A stretch of 64,000 nt of DNA from Theocolax elegans (GCA_026168455.1 CM047427.1:13545505-13609504); one strand, 5' to 3'. Shown: positions 15,077-26,800, counted from the first letter of the stretch. Numbers and translations are program-made. Notes: generated from the sequence alone by a model not told the origin.

Positions 15077-15152
15077 GCGGACGTTAGCTCGATACTTCTT
15101 AGAGTACGAGATTCGTAATCCAAGGTCCGTCTCTTCGAATTCTATCCTCCGT
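15077..15152 (+). other. Degenerate tRNA-like sequence (pseudo-tRNA or SINE head)
   Basis: The order and spacing resemble a tRNA. An acceptor-like arm at 15,077-15,083 can pair with 15,146-15,152 (six of seven positions counting a G-U). D-stem halves GCTC (15,087-15,090) and GAGT (15,102-15,105) pair with one G-U. An anticodon-like loop TTCGTAA lies at 15,112-15,118 and a T-loop-like TTCGAAT at 15,134-15,140. A TTTTT run follows at 15,154, as Pol III terminators do. Against a working tRNA: the conserved GG of the D loop is missing, and the anticodon and T stems are largely unpaired. It may be a decayed tRNA-Thr-like copy, a tRNA-derived SINE head, or coincidence. Confidence 0.3.
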
Positions 15153-15764
15153 CTTTTTCCCCTCCTTGCCTTTGTCATGCATTAAAATGTGTACTACATT
15201 TCGTGAACACTGATCAATAATTAAGTATTAACGAACGAATTATTATAATCTATAGCTATATAATGTAGTATATTCGACAAATAAATTAACATTTGCGTTT
15301 TAAAAAATAAACGAAAAATGTGTTATTGATGTCCGTAGAATTATATGTATCTAAAAATCGTTGACGTGCATAATACGCATGTACCGTTACCTAATTATTT
15401 AGAATTAGCAATACGAAATTAGTTTAAAAACGGTGCGGACTTATTTTCCACACCGGGTTGTTTATAATTTATAGTTATCCTGCATATGCAAATTATACGC
15501 ACACACAAAACGTATATAGAGGTGAAGTTATTTACTTTTACGCGTTTACATTATATCGAATGTTTTATTATTCGTTGTACAGTTATGGTGTTATTTATCG
15601 TTATCATTAACGTAACGCATGACAAACATCTATTACTTTCCTACCTTATCATTATCTATTTTTAAATAATACTTTTATCTTACTTGTCAAACTGACTATT
15701 GTCTTCTAACAACTTTACAACCCCATTATTGAACAATACAATGACTTCCTGATATAAGTTTTAG

Positions 15765-15977
15765 TTGTTTAAAAAAATTTTCTATGTGGACATTATTTCA
15801 CTTTTAAGCGCACGGACGCAATTTTGTCGTTACTTTTTCTAGAAAAATGGATTTCCTAATCAAAGGTTAATAGTTCAAAATCTCAAGTACCTCCAGCGTA
15901 AATTGTGTTATGATCATTTCAGTACAATCATACAAATATTTAGGATTACTATTGATTTCGATGTATAATAAATAAGA

Positions 15978-16038
<61 letters not shown>

Positions 16039-16690
16039 ATTTCATTTATCTGAAAGATTTTGAATATCAAATAAAATTTACAAATCATGTAATTTAAGAA
16101 TTAAAAATTAAATAAAATATTATTAATTTAAAAGTAGATTATACGCTCATTCTGAATTATATACACTGCGAGAGAAAGAAATATTTACGAGTAACGTATT
16201 GCAACTATTAAGAAATGATGACTTAAATATGAGTAAATGAACGTTTCGTAGTAGTGAGGTTCGTTACATTTTAATTTAAGGTTGAAAACAATTAAATCTG
16301 TATTAATTAATTAATCAATAGTTAACAACTGAAACTTAATTTTGAAGAAATATTGTGAAAAATATCAGTTGATATAAATAATTAATTATAAATGCAACAA
16401 TACATAACAAACATAAATATCGATGATTAATGAAACTTTTTTCTTTTTATTTAAAACAAATAAACGAAAATACATTTTTTAGCTATATTTTTATTAGTTA
16501 TTACAACTAAATAGAGAATAGTATAAAAATTATAATTAGTAGTAATAAATGGCATGTTAAAAAAGTTATCGAAACTCCAATAATTTTCTCGTGTCTATAT
16601 TTCTTGATAATTATAATTTGTTAAATGCATTTTTATGGAAATGTCGAATATAAACAGCTCCTGCGATTTCAAATTGAACAATCGATGGAG
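15765..16690. repeat. Diverged dispersed repeat, copy B (pairs with 940-1,680)
   Basis: Aligns by eye with copy A in direct orientation over several ordered blocks: near 15,765-15,890, near 16,060-16,090, near 16,500-16,530 and near 16,560-16,600. This copy has gained a long TA microsatellite in its middle (15,981-16,033), which explains part of its greater length. No coding capacity, target duplication or terminal repeat was found. Confidence 0.5.
15981..16033. repeat. (TA)n microsatellite, 53 bp
   Basis: The longest pure dinucleotide run in the window, about 26 TA units. It lies inside dispersed repeat copy B and is absent from copy A. A minus-strand frame across it reads as alternating Ile-Tyr and is an artefact. 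Confidence 0.95.
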
Positions 16691-17639
16691 CAAAAGGAAA
16701 AAAAAGGTTAATGTATACCCTGCAGAAATCGTAGACAGTTCGAAGACTGAGTAGGAACAGTCACGAATAGCGTTCTACTTTTCTTTTTTCTTTCAGAGAC
16801 GCACTCAGTTGTGTGTGTTTTTCAAAAGAATCTAGACAAAACATCCGTAACGCCTACGTAATTCGTGTATCGTGCCATTACGATGTTTTGAAGAAACGTC
16901 CATTAACCGAACATTATATTATTTAAAAAAAAGGTCATTTACTATTTAATATATTTTCTGTGTAAATTTATCCTTTTTTACATTATAGTATCGTCACTCG
17001 CAACCTAAGTATAAATAACAATGTTTATTTATTATTCGAATACAGCGATATCAATAAATATAGCTCTATAACATTTAATTGATCCATCTACAATTCTATT
17101 AACGAACAACCCAATTTTTCAACAAATACGTAAATAAGATACTTTCTTTTACATGATATTATTAATCGATAGAATTATTCTTATCAAAAGAGATGAATGC
17201 AGCGCATTAAGCAACCATATATTATACGTTATCGTTCACGTTTAAATTAATATCTATACGCGGTACTTGAAAATTTAACTGATTACATGATCGCGCAGTA
17301 GCGCGTAAAATAAATATTACTTTACAAAATGTAATGATACCGATTAATGTGGTTTATATGTATATTACGTGATGATTATTATATATATATATATATAGAA
17401 AGAATCATTTCAATAATCTATATAATGTATGTAGTAGGAGATTTAATTAAATTTACTGTTACATAATTATTGAAAAACAATTAATACTTATACTTTCTTT
17501 TTATATTTAATTATTTAAGATATCTGTCGCTGTTTCTTTTTTGTTTAAGGTAAAAGTATGAATAATGAAACACCTTTAGCATATGTATTGGAATATTGAA
17601 TAATTTTGTATAAAATATGCAGCTACTGCAGTATTACAC
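16691..17639. other. Non-coding spacer with a GC island and a lone splice-acceptor-like site
   Basis: About 16,690-16,880 is GC-richer. A pyrimidine tract ending TTTCAG at 16,791-16,796 resembles a plus-strand splice acceptor, and one frame stays open for 42 codons after it. No convincing donor follows and the peptide is unrecognised, so no exon is called. The rest is AT-rich, with a short TA run near 17,380-17,397. Confidence 0.45.
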
Positions 17640-18400
17640 TTTGTTTGTGAATGGTATGTATTAATGTTTTATTGCTATAAATTAGTTTTAAACGTAATTT
17701 TTAAATAGAAAATCGAAAACTTTTAAGTTACATTATTTTCTAAATAAATTATGTAAAACATGACGATGATATGCACAACTTGATGTAGAAGTTTAAATAA
17801 ATATTTATTAATCAATAGTACTAATTGTAACTCTAATATATAATAAATATGATACCTAGTCGCAATTAATGGATTTATTCCAATAAATGGCAATAATTCG
17901 AGAATATGTACCTAATAAAAACATTTTCTCTCACTGTTTCAAATAATATATGTATTTGTGAGAATTGTGTACATATTAAGGATTAGTAATATTTAAAAGA
18001 TAGACCGAATAAAAATAGCAAATTTAGTGTAATTACCAATTTTTATTTATAATTTAAGTGTATATTTTCGATGAGAACAATACTATGGAAATTAGCATTT
18101 TTGGTTACCGTAATTTTACAAATTATTACATAATTTTTCCCGTTATAATTTTTTCACAATTTTAATTCTTTTCAACGATTATAGATTTATAAGTTTGTGT
18201 TCTTCAGTGTTTGAAATTTATTATATTTTTTTCCACTGTCAGTATTATCATTTTATATTAATATATTAATTCTACTGTAAATGCAACAATAGAGTAACAA
18301 GTTCCGTATTTTGTACTTTTTTTAACACCTTAAGACATCGAATAAATTCTAAATGAAACAATATGAATTATTAATAAAGAAGTGAGTATAAATATCTTGA
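17640..18400. repeat. Diverged dispersed repeat, copy C (pairs with 47,985-48,640)
   Basis: Aligns by eye in direct orientation with copy D at 47,985-48,640. Shared blocks in the same order include ATGGTATGT near 17,652, ATTAATCAA near 17,808, AATAAATATGA near 17,843, TCAATAATT-like sequence near 17,890, TAGTAATATTTAAAA near 17,985, TTTATTTATAATTTAAG near 18,042-18,058, a GGAAATTA block near 18,088, CCCGTTATAATTTTTTC-like sequence near 18,140, and ACTGTAAATGCAACA near 18,275. Divergence is high, so this is an old family of unknown class. Confidence 0.55.
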
Positions 18401-21400
18401 AAAAACTGGGATAAAATATATGTTACACTTATAAGGGATATTAATGTACTACTCGGAAAAAAATCATAACCCTTTACTTAAACTGACATAAATACAAACT
18501 ATCAAACATCTCCCAGATTAGTCGCATATTTTCTCCAGAAAAAATGAATAATAACGTACGATAAATTTTTTTTCCGCGTAACGCGTGGCGAGATTAATGC
18601 ATTTGCCGTCGAAAATACGCACGTAATTCTTATTGTAAGAGGCGAAAGCAAGAGGGACGATTTCATTTCCGTTTGGCGCTATGGGGGAACGTCCCCCCCG
18701 AATGAGTTTGGATTTTTCATTAATAATCGGGCCGACGTTGTCGCCTTCTTCATAGTCGAGACGTTAATTTTCGCACTGAACGTTTTCGCTCGAGAGTTAT
18801 TCAAGAGATTTTCCTCGTTTCTTTCTTTTTTTCGTTTCGTCAGTTACATTGACTTTCGGGGAGATTGATGAAGCTTTTATATTTTTTGATGGGACTTGAT
18901 TTTCTAAGTTTCGTTAAATTCGTTGATGATCCTACATTTTTCCTCTTAACCCATTTATGTTATTTCGTACTGTTTAACGAAAATATGGTAAAATATATTT
19001 AAAGTACTACGGTTTTATACAAATTATCAGAAATATCTAGCTGGTTCACGTTATAATTAGCATTGTAAATTCATTTGTGCAGCTTAATTTTGAATTTGCA
19101 ATTCAATGTATTCGTTAATTGAATATCGAAGTGAATATTAGTGGGAGCACATCGTCCGGTGTAACAATGAAAATTTTGATAATGTAAATCAATTATACCG
19201 AGCATGATAAAATTTTCGAATTTTTTTTCTCTACCGAATTGGAAGGATAATACACTATATTTAAAAGCAAAATATTTATCCCTGGGTAAATTAATTAATT
19301 AATACAATGAAGATATACGTTACATTACAAAACAAAATGATATTTACAAAGTACATATCTTTATTGATGTGTCCGACCATATCCTGATTATATCCACTTG
19401 CAATATACAATGTGCATAAATACCTATAAAAATATTTTCAAAAAAAATAAGTGGTTAAGTTTAAAGTAAAATTATTTTTCTCTTTTCGTAGGTACAAAGA
19501 AAAGACCCGTGTAAATTTTTAACCGCGACAGAAGACTTGCACGCTGTCTCGCTTTTTCTCCATACACAATGTGAAATACAAGTTCAAGATCTCAGGTTGT
19601 TCCTTGTCAATTCTAATAGCGCCATTAATGTCCTCGAAAACCGCGACTCGTCTTCGAAAGTGAAACCGAACAAATAAAAGGAGAGAAAAAGAGCGGCGAG
19701 TGTATAAATTTCTCCCGTCTTTTACAAGGCTTCTTCGAAGGGAGTGTGGGCGAACGCCCGAGCAGGTTTGCGGAAAAAAGAATTTCCTCTCTATGCAAAG
19801 AGCGCGTCTCTCCGGATACGATAAATTCCGATTACGGGTTTCCGAACGCTCTCTTGCGGACACTCGTGTATGCACGTGAGATTCTTGCGATTTTATGTAA
19901 CTTACAGAGCGCTGATTGCTTCCTATTGATTATACATTAAATATGTACTTATACCTATTGACAATTATTTATTTAACAAGATCTTTAATTATTTATTTCC
20001 TTTTTTTTCTTTAAATCTACTAATTAACTTGTAAATCCCTGGTAGAAATAGATTCCGTTTCTTATGTATGAAATAGCCATTTTAAATAGAAACAGGTGAA
20101 AAATGGTGACAGTTTTTTCTTGTGATGAAACGTTGTTTTCTTCCATTTAATAGGAATAAATTTGCCGTTCCATCGCATTGTCAATTTATAAGGTATTTTT
20201 AACACCCCAAAAGTGGATTACATCGAGCAAGTTAAAACTAAAACAGTAAGGTATTAAAAAGGCATTAAAAATAGTTTTGGTAAAATTGATTCAGATATTA
20301 GGAAAACGTAGATATCTTTGTGAATATCGATTGTCAAATCTAACTTGATAGGAAATTCAGAGTTTAGAGAGCCATGAATATTGGAAACTAAATTAAAATA
20401 AATGTAGAGGTTATGTTCATATTTTTAAATAGAGTTAAAGTGAAAAAAATCTTTCAATTAATATACTTATCTGAGAGAAACATGACTAAGAAAAATTTGA
20501 CAGTAAATTTTACTATTTTAGTTGTTCTTAAAGAACACATTTAATGTCCATTCATGATGTTTACTACTCCATTACGATATATTACTTACAGTTTTGAGAA
20601 GTATGTTATGAAATTTTACTAAGTTTGAAAAAGAATTACTATGAGTGTAGTCTTTGTGATAGTAAAAGTTACCATCGGATATAAGAATTTCTCTTTTGCA
20701 CAATACAACAATTTGAAATATTATTATTAAAAATGAATAATTATTAACTATACACAATGGAATTCGAATGGAATAAAAAACTAAATAGAATGCCGAAGGT
20801 CACATTTTGTTAAAAAGAAAAAGAGTGCGTTACCAATTGTTAGTTTATCCTTTAACGCAATAAATCCTGCCACCTATTTTCCATGTATTCGTATAAGGTT
20901 CTGGTTTTCGTAGAACCAGGCAGTACACAGCATCACGTAGGATTCGCATTAATCTCGAGAAGCGATAATCTACGAGGCCTCGAATGTACACTTTGGACTT
21001 TACGAACTGGCGAATAGCCGGTGTGCATCTTCCTACCTCTGTATAATGCTCGCGATTTACAGATATTCGACGTGATCAATGCTGCCCTATTACCTGACCG
21101 TGTTTGTTCGACCAACTATATATGTATACATTCACATACATTTATATCTCGAGTTTGTTTTCTTAGGTTTACTTTCGGGCTATTTTAAAGAAGCATTCTG
21201 CACAGATGGTATATATAACTTACAGGAAGAGTAATGAGTATTTTCTTTAAGTTGATCCTCTCTATACCTACCACGGAATTGTTTATTCAAGGAAATTCGA
21301 AAATTCTGCCGCGATTATTTAAATAAAATGTATTGACGCACGCGATTTACTAAATCATTTTTCATTGATATATATATGTATACCGAATACTTGTGGATTT

Positions 21401-22109
21401 ACAAGGAAAGTCGCTCATGCGAAGAATATACTAATGCGTGTACACAACCCTTACGCAACGCGTAATTCTAGATCGTTATTCAAATCACAATAAAATATAT
21501 CCGAGTGCCAGACAATTTTACAATTACTATCTTGCGTATACCGAGTTAAATTATTTAGTTTTTTTATTTCTTGATCGAACGTGGAAAACAGCTTCTTAAA
21601 CAATAATCACAGTGTAGATAACCACGTGGATATGTATTAGATCGATCGATAAGGAACGGCGAGAGCGCGCATAAGTACGCTTTCATAAGACCGCGAAGGA
21701 AAAAGGAGGAGTTTTCCGCGTGTAAGTATTATGCAGGTAAATGTTCACCCGCGCGTCGTGCTTGTATATCTTGCAACTTCTCGCGACACGATTTATTACT
21801 ACCTAGGATTCATTAGCTATACGAATTTCTACTGCGTAACCTGGTTTGCGTCGCGTTTCAAAGTGGAAAATTTGGATTCCCTGCGGTTTACGCTCTGTTT
21901 CTTTTTTAACGTTGTAATTTAACATGCTGTTTCGAGATTAAAGTATATACGGTTGTTGATCTGATTAATTGTTGGTTTAACTCAAGTTCCTTCTGTAATC
22001 GAATATGTCATAAGTTTAAATAAAATTTAATATACTTTTCCTTTAAATATTTACAATCTATTTTTATAGTTTTGGAATTTTACTAGTTTTCGCGATTTTC
22101 CTATTAAAA
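18401..22109. other. Non-coding DNA up to the LTR element
   Basis: No supported gene. GC/CpG-richer islands lie near 18,580-18,870, 19,500-19,930, 20,880-21,120 and 21,600-21,900. The first holds a short inverted repeat, GGGGA...TCCCC, near 18,680-18,700. A minus-strand frame at 19,519-19,875 (118 codons) is the longest here, but its composition gives no sign of a real protein. Confidence 0.5.
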
Positions 22110-22113
22110 ATTG
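22110..22113. repeat. Target-site duplication, left copy (ATTG)
   Basis: ATTG directly precedes the left LTR and is repeated directly after the right LTR at 27,588-27,591. Four base pairs is a usual duplication length for Ty3/gypsy integrases. A fifth base does not match on either side. Confidence 0.85.
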
Positions 22114-22429
22114 TGTTAAAGGTAGACTATAAAGGTTCTCACTGAATAAATTACTAGTTTCAGTATAATTAGAATAATGTTTAATATAAAAAAAAAGAGT
22201 TAAATCTTATAAATGAAGTTAATACACAGGTTAATTGAATAACTATTCTTGAGGAGGTATCTCAGAGCTATGCTCTCTCGCAGCTAGCTGCCTTCTTACA
22301 CGGACGCTCGCGCTCTTCTTCACCACCGCGCTCGCATAGACCTTCGCTCTATATCAAAATGTACACTCCGTGTAGAGGGCGCATAACTCGCGTTAACGTA
22401 AAAGGACGTAGACATTTTTTTTTATAACA
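22114..22429 (-). repeat. 3' LTR (316 bp)
   Basis: Begins TGTTA and ends TAACA, an inverted terminal pair that includes the usual TG...CA. Compared block by block with 27,272-27,587, I see no differences. It holds a perfect 12-bp palindrome, GCAGCTAGCTGC, at 22,280-22,291. On the element's strand an ATTAAA sequence could serve as a polyadenylation signal, and a TCAGTG initiator-like sequence lies near its downstream end. Both functional readings are inference. Confidence 0.95.
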
Positions 22430-22466
22430 TTCGGCCATCCTGTAGCCGTTTGGTCCTCCAAACGTA
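22430..22466 (-). promoter_or_regulatory. Polypurine tract region
   Basis: The plus-strand primer for reverse transcription should lie directly upstream of the 3' LTR. On the element's strand the 12 bases adjoining the LTR are AGGATGGCCGAA (22,430-22,441), and a second purine-rich patch containing GGAGGACC lies at 22,452-22,459. Neither is a clean purine run, so the exact tract is uncertain; the location is set by the LTR boundary. Confidence 0.4.
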
Positions 22467-23855
22467 TTAATTTAAGACATAATCGTCAAGTTTTCGAGGT
22501 TTACGTACAATTCTCTTAGGTCGCGATTGAACATCTACTCTCTCGCTCGCACCAGGCACGTCGTCAACATCTTCGGATTGAGTACCATGGTTACAATTAT
22601 TTTTGTCAATATCTATCGAACGTAACGAACAACGGTCCATGGACTCATCAAGGTTGGAATCAGAATCGCTGTCACAATTTCTCCCCGTCCACACCTTCAA
22701 CTGGTTCACGTGGGCCGTGGTTTCAAAACCTCTATCGTTCCAATCGTTTAGTTTTTTTAATTTATATGTGTCACTAGGATAAATACCAACAACCACCAAC
22801 GGACCACCGTAAGCCATTTGAAGCTTTGTCGAAGTTCCGGTTGCGACGGGATTCCGTTTTACATACACAATATCGCCAATTTTATACTTAACATTTTTGC
22901 GCCGATTCTTATCATACCTTGCCTTATAACGTTGTTGTTCCCTCTCTATATTATTACGAATTTGTTGTTGTACTACAGTCGGTGGAATATAAGTTTCGCA
23001 TTGCTCAGTGAGTAACCGCACTGGTCTAGGTTCGAAACGGGGTAGATATCCTAACAACGCCTCGAACGGAGTCTTTCCCGTAGTAGCACTTACCGAAGAA
23101 TTAATATCGCGTTCAATTCGTTTAACTTCCCTATCCCAATTATGTTCACCTACATCATCAGCTGCGATTTTTAGGGCAGGTAAAAGAGTTTGATTTAGGA
23201 GCTCGACTAACCCGTTAGCCTGCGGGTGACGGCTTGAATTTAGCGTATGGCGTATACCATGGCGAACGCATAGAGCTTGGAACATATGTGAAGTAAAGCT
23301 AGTTCCACGATCGCTTACAATTCTTCCAGGCGCTCCAAAGCGAGATATAAAATTTTCCATATTCTTTACAGTACATTGCGCTGTAACATTTTTAACAGAA
23401 TATAAACAAACAAAACGTGTTAAATTGTCGATAATCCCAAGAACGTACTTGTTATTCCGCGGTGTCGTAGGAAACGGTCCTACATGATCAATGTGAATTA
23501 CAGCGAACGGTCGATTACCCGGAGGGATTGGATGGAGCTCTCCTTCTCCAAGTCCTACTTTATTTTTCGCTCGAATACAACTTAAACAATTAGCAATATG
23601 AAAACGAACGTATCGTCTTAACTGCGGGAAGTAAAAATATTCCTCAATTCTTTTACAAGTTTTATCCAAACCAAAATGACTGGATAAGTCGTGTGCGCGT
23701 ATTACTAATGATTTTCTCATAGATTTAGGTACTACAAATAATTCTTTTTCTTTTGGACATGTATCTTTATACAAAACTACTTTTTTAAACAATAATCCAT
23801 CTTTTAAAATATAATCCTTTATTCGGTTTTTTTTCGTTATTATTGCGCTCAGCAT
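22467..23855 (-). CDS. Integrase ORF of the LTR retrotransposon
   Basis: A 462-residue integrase region, which inserts the element's cDNA into nuclear DNA. Visible in order: an N-terminal HHCC zinc domain (H55, H60, C90, C93); the catalytic core with D123, D182 and E218, where 35 residues separate the last two as in the DD35E family; and a C-terminal GPY/F-like region around 350-371 (YGGP...YKLKKL). An acidic Asp/Ser patch (about 395-407) and a basic tail follow. The frame overlaps the upstream ORF by 71 bp in the +1 frame. The nominal ATG at 23,853-23,855 is probably not a true start. Homology to the RNase H-integrase linker suggests translation enters from the upstream ORF by frameshifting at the A8 run, or that the run carries an indel. 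Confidence 0.92.
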   Translation of the reverse strand: MLSAIITKKNRIKDYILKDGLLFKKVVLYKDTCPKEKELFVVPKSMRKSLVIRAHDLSSHFGLDKTCKRIEEYFYFPQLRRYVRFHIANCLSCIRAKNKVGLGEGELHPIPPGNRPFAVIHIDHVGPFPTTPRNNKYVLGIIDNLTRFVCLYSVKNVTAQCTVKNMENFISRFGAPGRIVSDRGTSFTSHMFQALCVRHGIRHTLNSSRHPQANGLVELLNQTLLPALKIAADDVGEHNWDREVKRIERDINSSVSATTGKTPFEALLGYLPRFEPRPVRLLTEQCETYIPPTVVQQQIRNNIEREQQRYKARYDKNRRKNVKYKIGDIVYVKRNPVATGTSTKLQMAYGGPLVVVGIYPSDTYKLKKLNDWNDRGFETTAHVNQLKVWTGRNCDSDSDSNLDESMDRCSLRSIDIDKNNCNHGTQSEDVDDVPGASERVDVQSRPKRIVRKPRKLDDYVLN

Positions 23856-26800
23856 CAGGTAATTTTAGAATATTAATAATTTCCCCTATAATCGGATCTG
23901 AACGTTGAAAAACTAATACTTCATCTTCTTTTGTGACGACTGACATAATATTATAAACTTTCGGATCTATTTCGGGTTCAATTAATGGTGCTCTCGAAAG
24001 TGCATCTACATGTGTCATTAAATTATTACTACGATATTTTATTTCTAAATCAAATTCAGAAAGTTCGCTCATCCAGCGAGAGATTTGAGCATTTTTCGTT
24101 TTCCATGCATTTAAATGCACTAAACATTGACAATCAGTTACGACGACGAATTTAATTCCTATAAGTAGAGGTCTAAGACGTTCAAGCGCCCAAGCTACAG
24201 CGTAAAGTTCAAGTCGGCTAGAATGATATTGAGATTCTGCTTCTGTAGTACATTTACTTATAGCATATACTAAACCTAATGGCTCATCTGCGTTATTGGA
24301 CTGTAATAGCATAGCTCCTAAACCCAATGACGATGCATCTGTATGCAATTCGGTCCTAGCAGCCTTTGCATTATATAATTTTAAAACCGGTTTTGACACT
24401 AATTTATTACGAATGTTTACAAACGCCTGTTCTTGCTCGTCGGACCATTTAAAATCTTTGTTTTTCATTAAAAGAGTAGATAAGGGCTTAGCAATACGGG
24501 CAAAATTAGGTACGAATCTTCTAAAGAAGCTAGCTAATCCCAGAAATCTTCGTATATCATGCTTACTCAACGGACGCGGAAAGTTTTCTATAGCTCGTAT
24601 TTTACGGTCACCTGGTTGTAACTTACCATCACCTAATACATATCCTAAGTAATCTACAAATCGCATACCGAACCGACACTTAGTTAAATTTAACGTTAAA
24701 TTAGCGTCAATAAGTAATTTTAATATTATTTCTAATTTATTTACTAAATCAACCCATGTAGTACCATATATAAAAATATCGTCAAAGAAATGAAACACTA
24801 AACCTTTCTTTCGAGCCACACCCAACACTTGTTCCATCAATTTCGCGAAGTAACGCGGAGCATTCATCAGCCCGAAAACGGCTCTTTCAAACTGACCCGT
24901 TTGAGTTTCAGTAATAAAAGCTGTTTTGTCCTTGGCCACATCCGATAAGGGCATTTGTAAATATCCCCACGCTAAATCTAAAGTGATGAAGAATCGTGCA
25001 TCATTCAATTGCTCCAAGAAATCATCGAAGTTTGGTATTGGATAATATATAGGTTTCGTGATTTTATTTAACTTCCGATAATCTATAACCATACGCGGCG
25101 TCCCATCCTTCTTGCGAACGATAAATGCAGGACTAGCAAACGACGCGTTAGTTTCAGTCACTATACCAACTTTCTTATATTCATCTACGATGTCGTCCAA
25201 ATCTTTACGATCGCGGGAGTTTAACCTATAAGGTTTACCTTGAACAACTACATTAGGCTTTACATCTATATCCATTAGCAATAAACTAGTTTTTCCAATT
25301 TCACCAAGATTTTTCGCTATACTTAATCTATATTTGTTTAATAAACTAACTAATTCTAACTTTTGTTCATTTGAAACATTATTTTCGTCAACAATAACCT
25401 CACTTGATAATACAGGTTCGACACGCTGTTCGGTCGGTAATATCGACTCAATCGACAATATAGATTCGCCAACACTATCTCCAGTACAAATTGTTTTACG
25501 CGTTTTACCTAAATTTTCTATCGGCATCAATAATTCGGCAGAACCAACAGCGACGTTAATAACATTTATAGTACCCGGTTTTACATCAATAGTCTCAAGT
25601 GATCGCATTTTAAAGGCATTTTTGTCATCCAGCGAGTCTTTATTTACATCTATAAATTTTAAATCAGTTCCGATACGTGTGTAACTAAGATCAGGCAACT
25701 CAGTAAACGGACGACCTAAAATTATCTCATAACGTTGCGACGAATCAGGAACTACACGTAGATCTAATTTACGCGGTCGCAAATTGTCTACTTCAACTAT
25801 TTCTGATACAATACCTAAAGACTCAATGAATTGCTTGCCGAAACCTTCTAACATTGTCCGCGTATTTATCGTTTGTAAATTTTCGCGTTTAACCGTAGAA
25901 TCTTTAATGGTGCACACCGCTGCACCCATATCGATTTGTGCTTTAATTACACTTGAACCTATCTTAATTTCACGAATAAATTTACGCTCTGAATCATTTG
26001 AATTCACCGTCTCGACAATTTTAACCTCTTCAATGTTTACTGTTGACGATCGTTCAGTATTATTTACGCTACTGTAAGAACAACGCGACGCAACATGCCC
26101 GGGTCGTTTACATAGAAAACACATTATTTCGCGCTTCGCTTCAAAACAATTACGGGCAAGATGACCCGTCTTACCACAATTAAAACACGATACAGATTCG
26201 CTACGCGTAGTTTTCTGAACGTACATTTGCGGGCTCTTGTTGATGCGCTGTGCAGTCGGTCGTTGAGTCGTAGATGCGGTCGGCGTCTCTCCCCTCTCCA
26301 TCAGACTTCTCTCCGCGCGCCACGTCAATGCTGGAACACCACCGCTGCTCCGTTGTCGAGGCGCCGAAATTCCTTTTTGTATATTTTCTCGTTGAAGGTT
26401 ATGTCGACTTTCAGTGATTCGGTCTCTTCTTTTATCGTATATCTTCTCGGTGCGTACCAAATCTAGCAATAATAAATCGGTAGATTCATAGTCGCGAGTC
26501 AACGTATACTGAGCTAATTCTCTTGACCAAAGTCCAGCGGCTACCTCATCACGAATTTCGTGTATTGAAAAATCAAGATCGTTGCATAACCAGATTTTAT
26601 CTAAAATATAATCTTGTAAATTCTCTCTCTGACCTTGAACGCGCGCCATCATTGTTTTCAACTGCTCACTTTTTGAACGCTTGTACGTGAATGCCGATGT
26701 AAACACTTCTTGGAATTGTTCAAAATTTGTTACGATTTCTACCTTGGTCATCATCCATTTCCATGCACTACCTCGTAATTTTGATTTTGCCACCGAAAAA

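Noticed and set aside
15867..16088. Ile-Tyr repeat ORF
   Set aside because: Translation of the TA microsatellite.
19519..19875. 118-codon minus-strand ORF
   Set aside because: Arg/Ser-rich mixed composition with no motif; probably chance in a GC island.
22430..22466. Possible env gene downstream of integrase
   Set aside because: Only 37 bp lie between the integrase stop and the 3' LTR, so this is not an envelope-bearing element.
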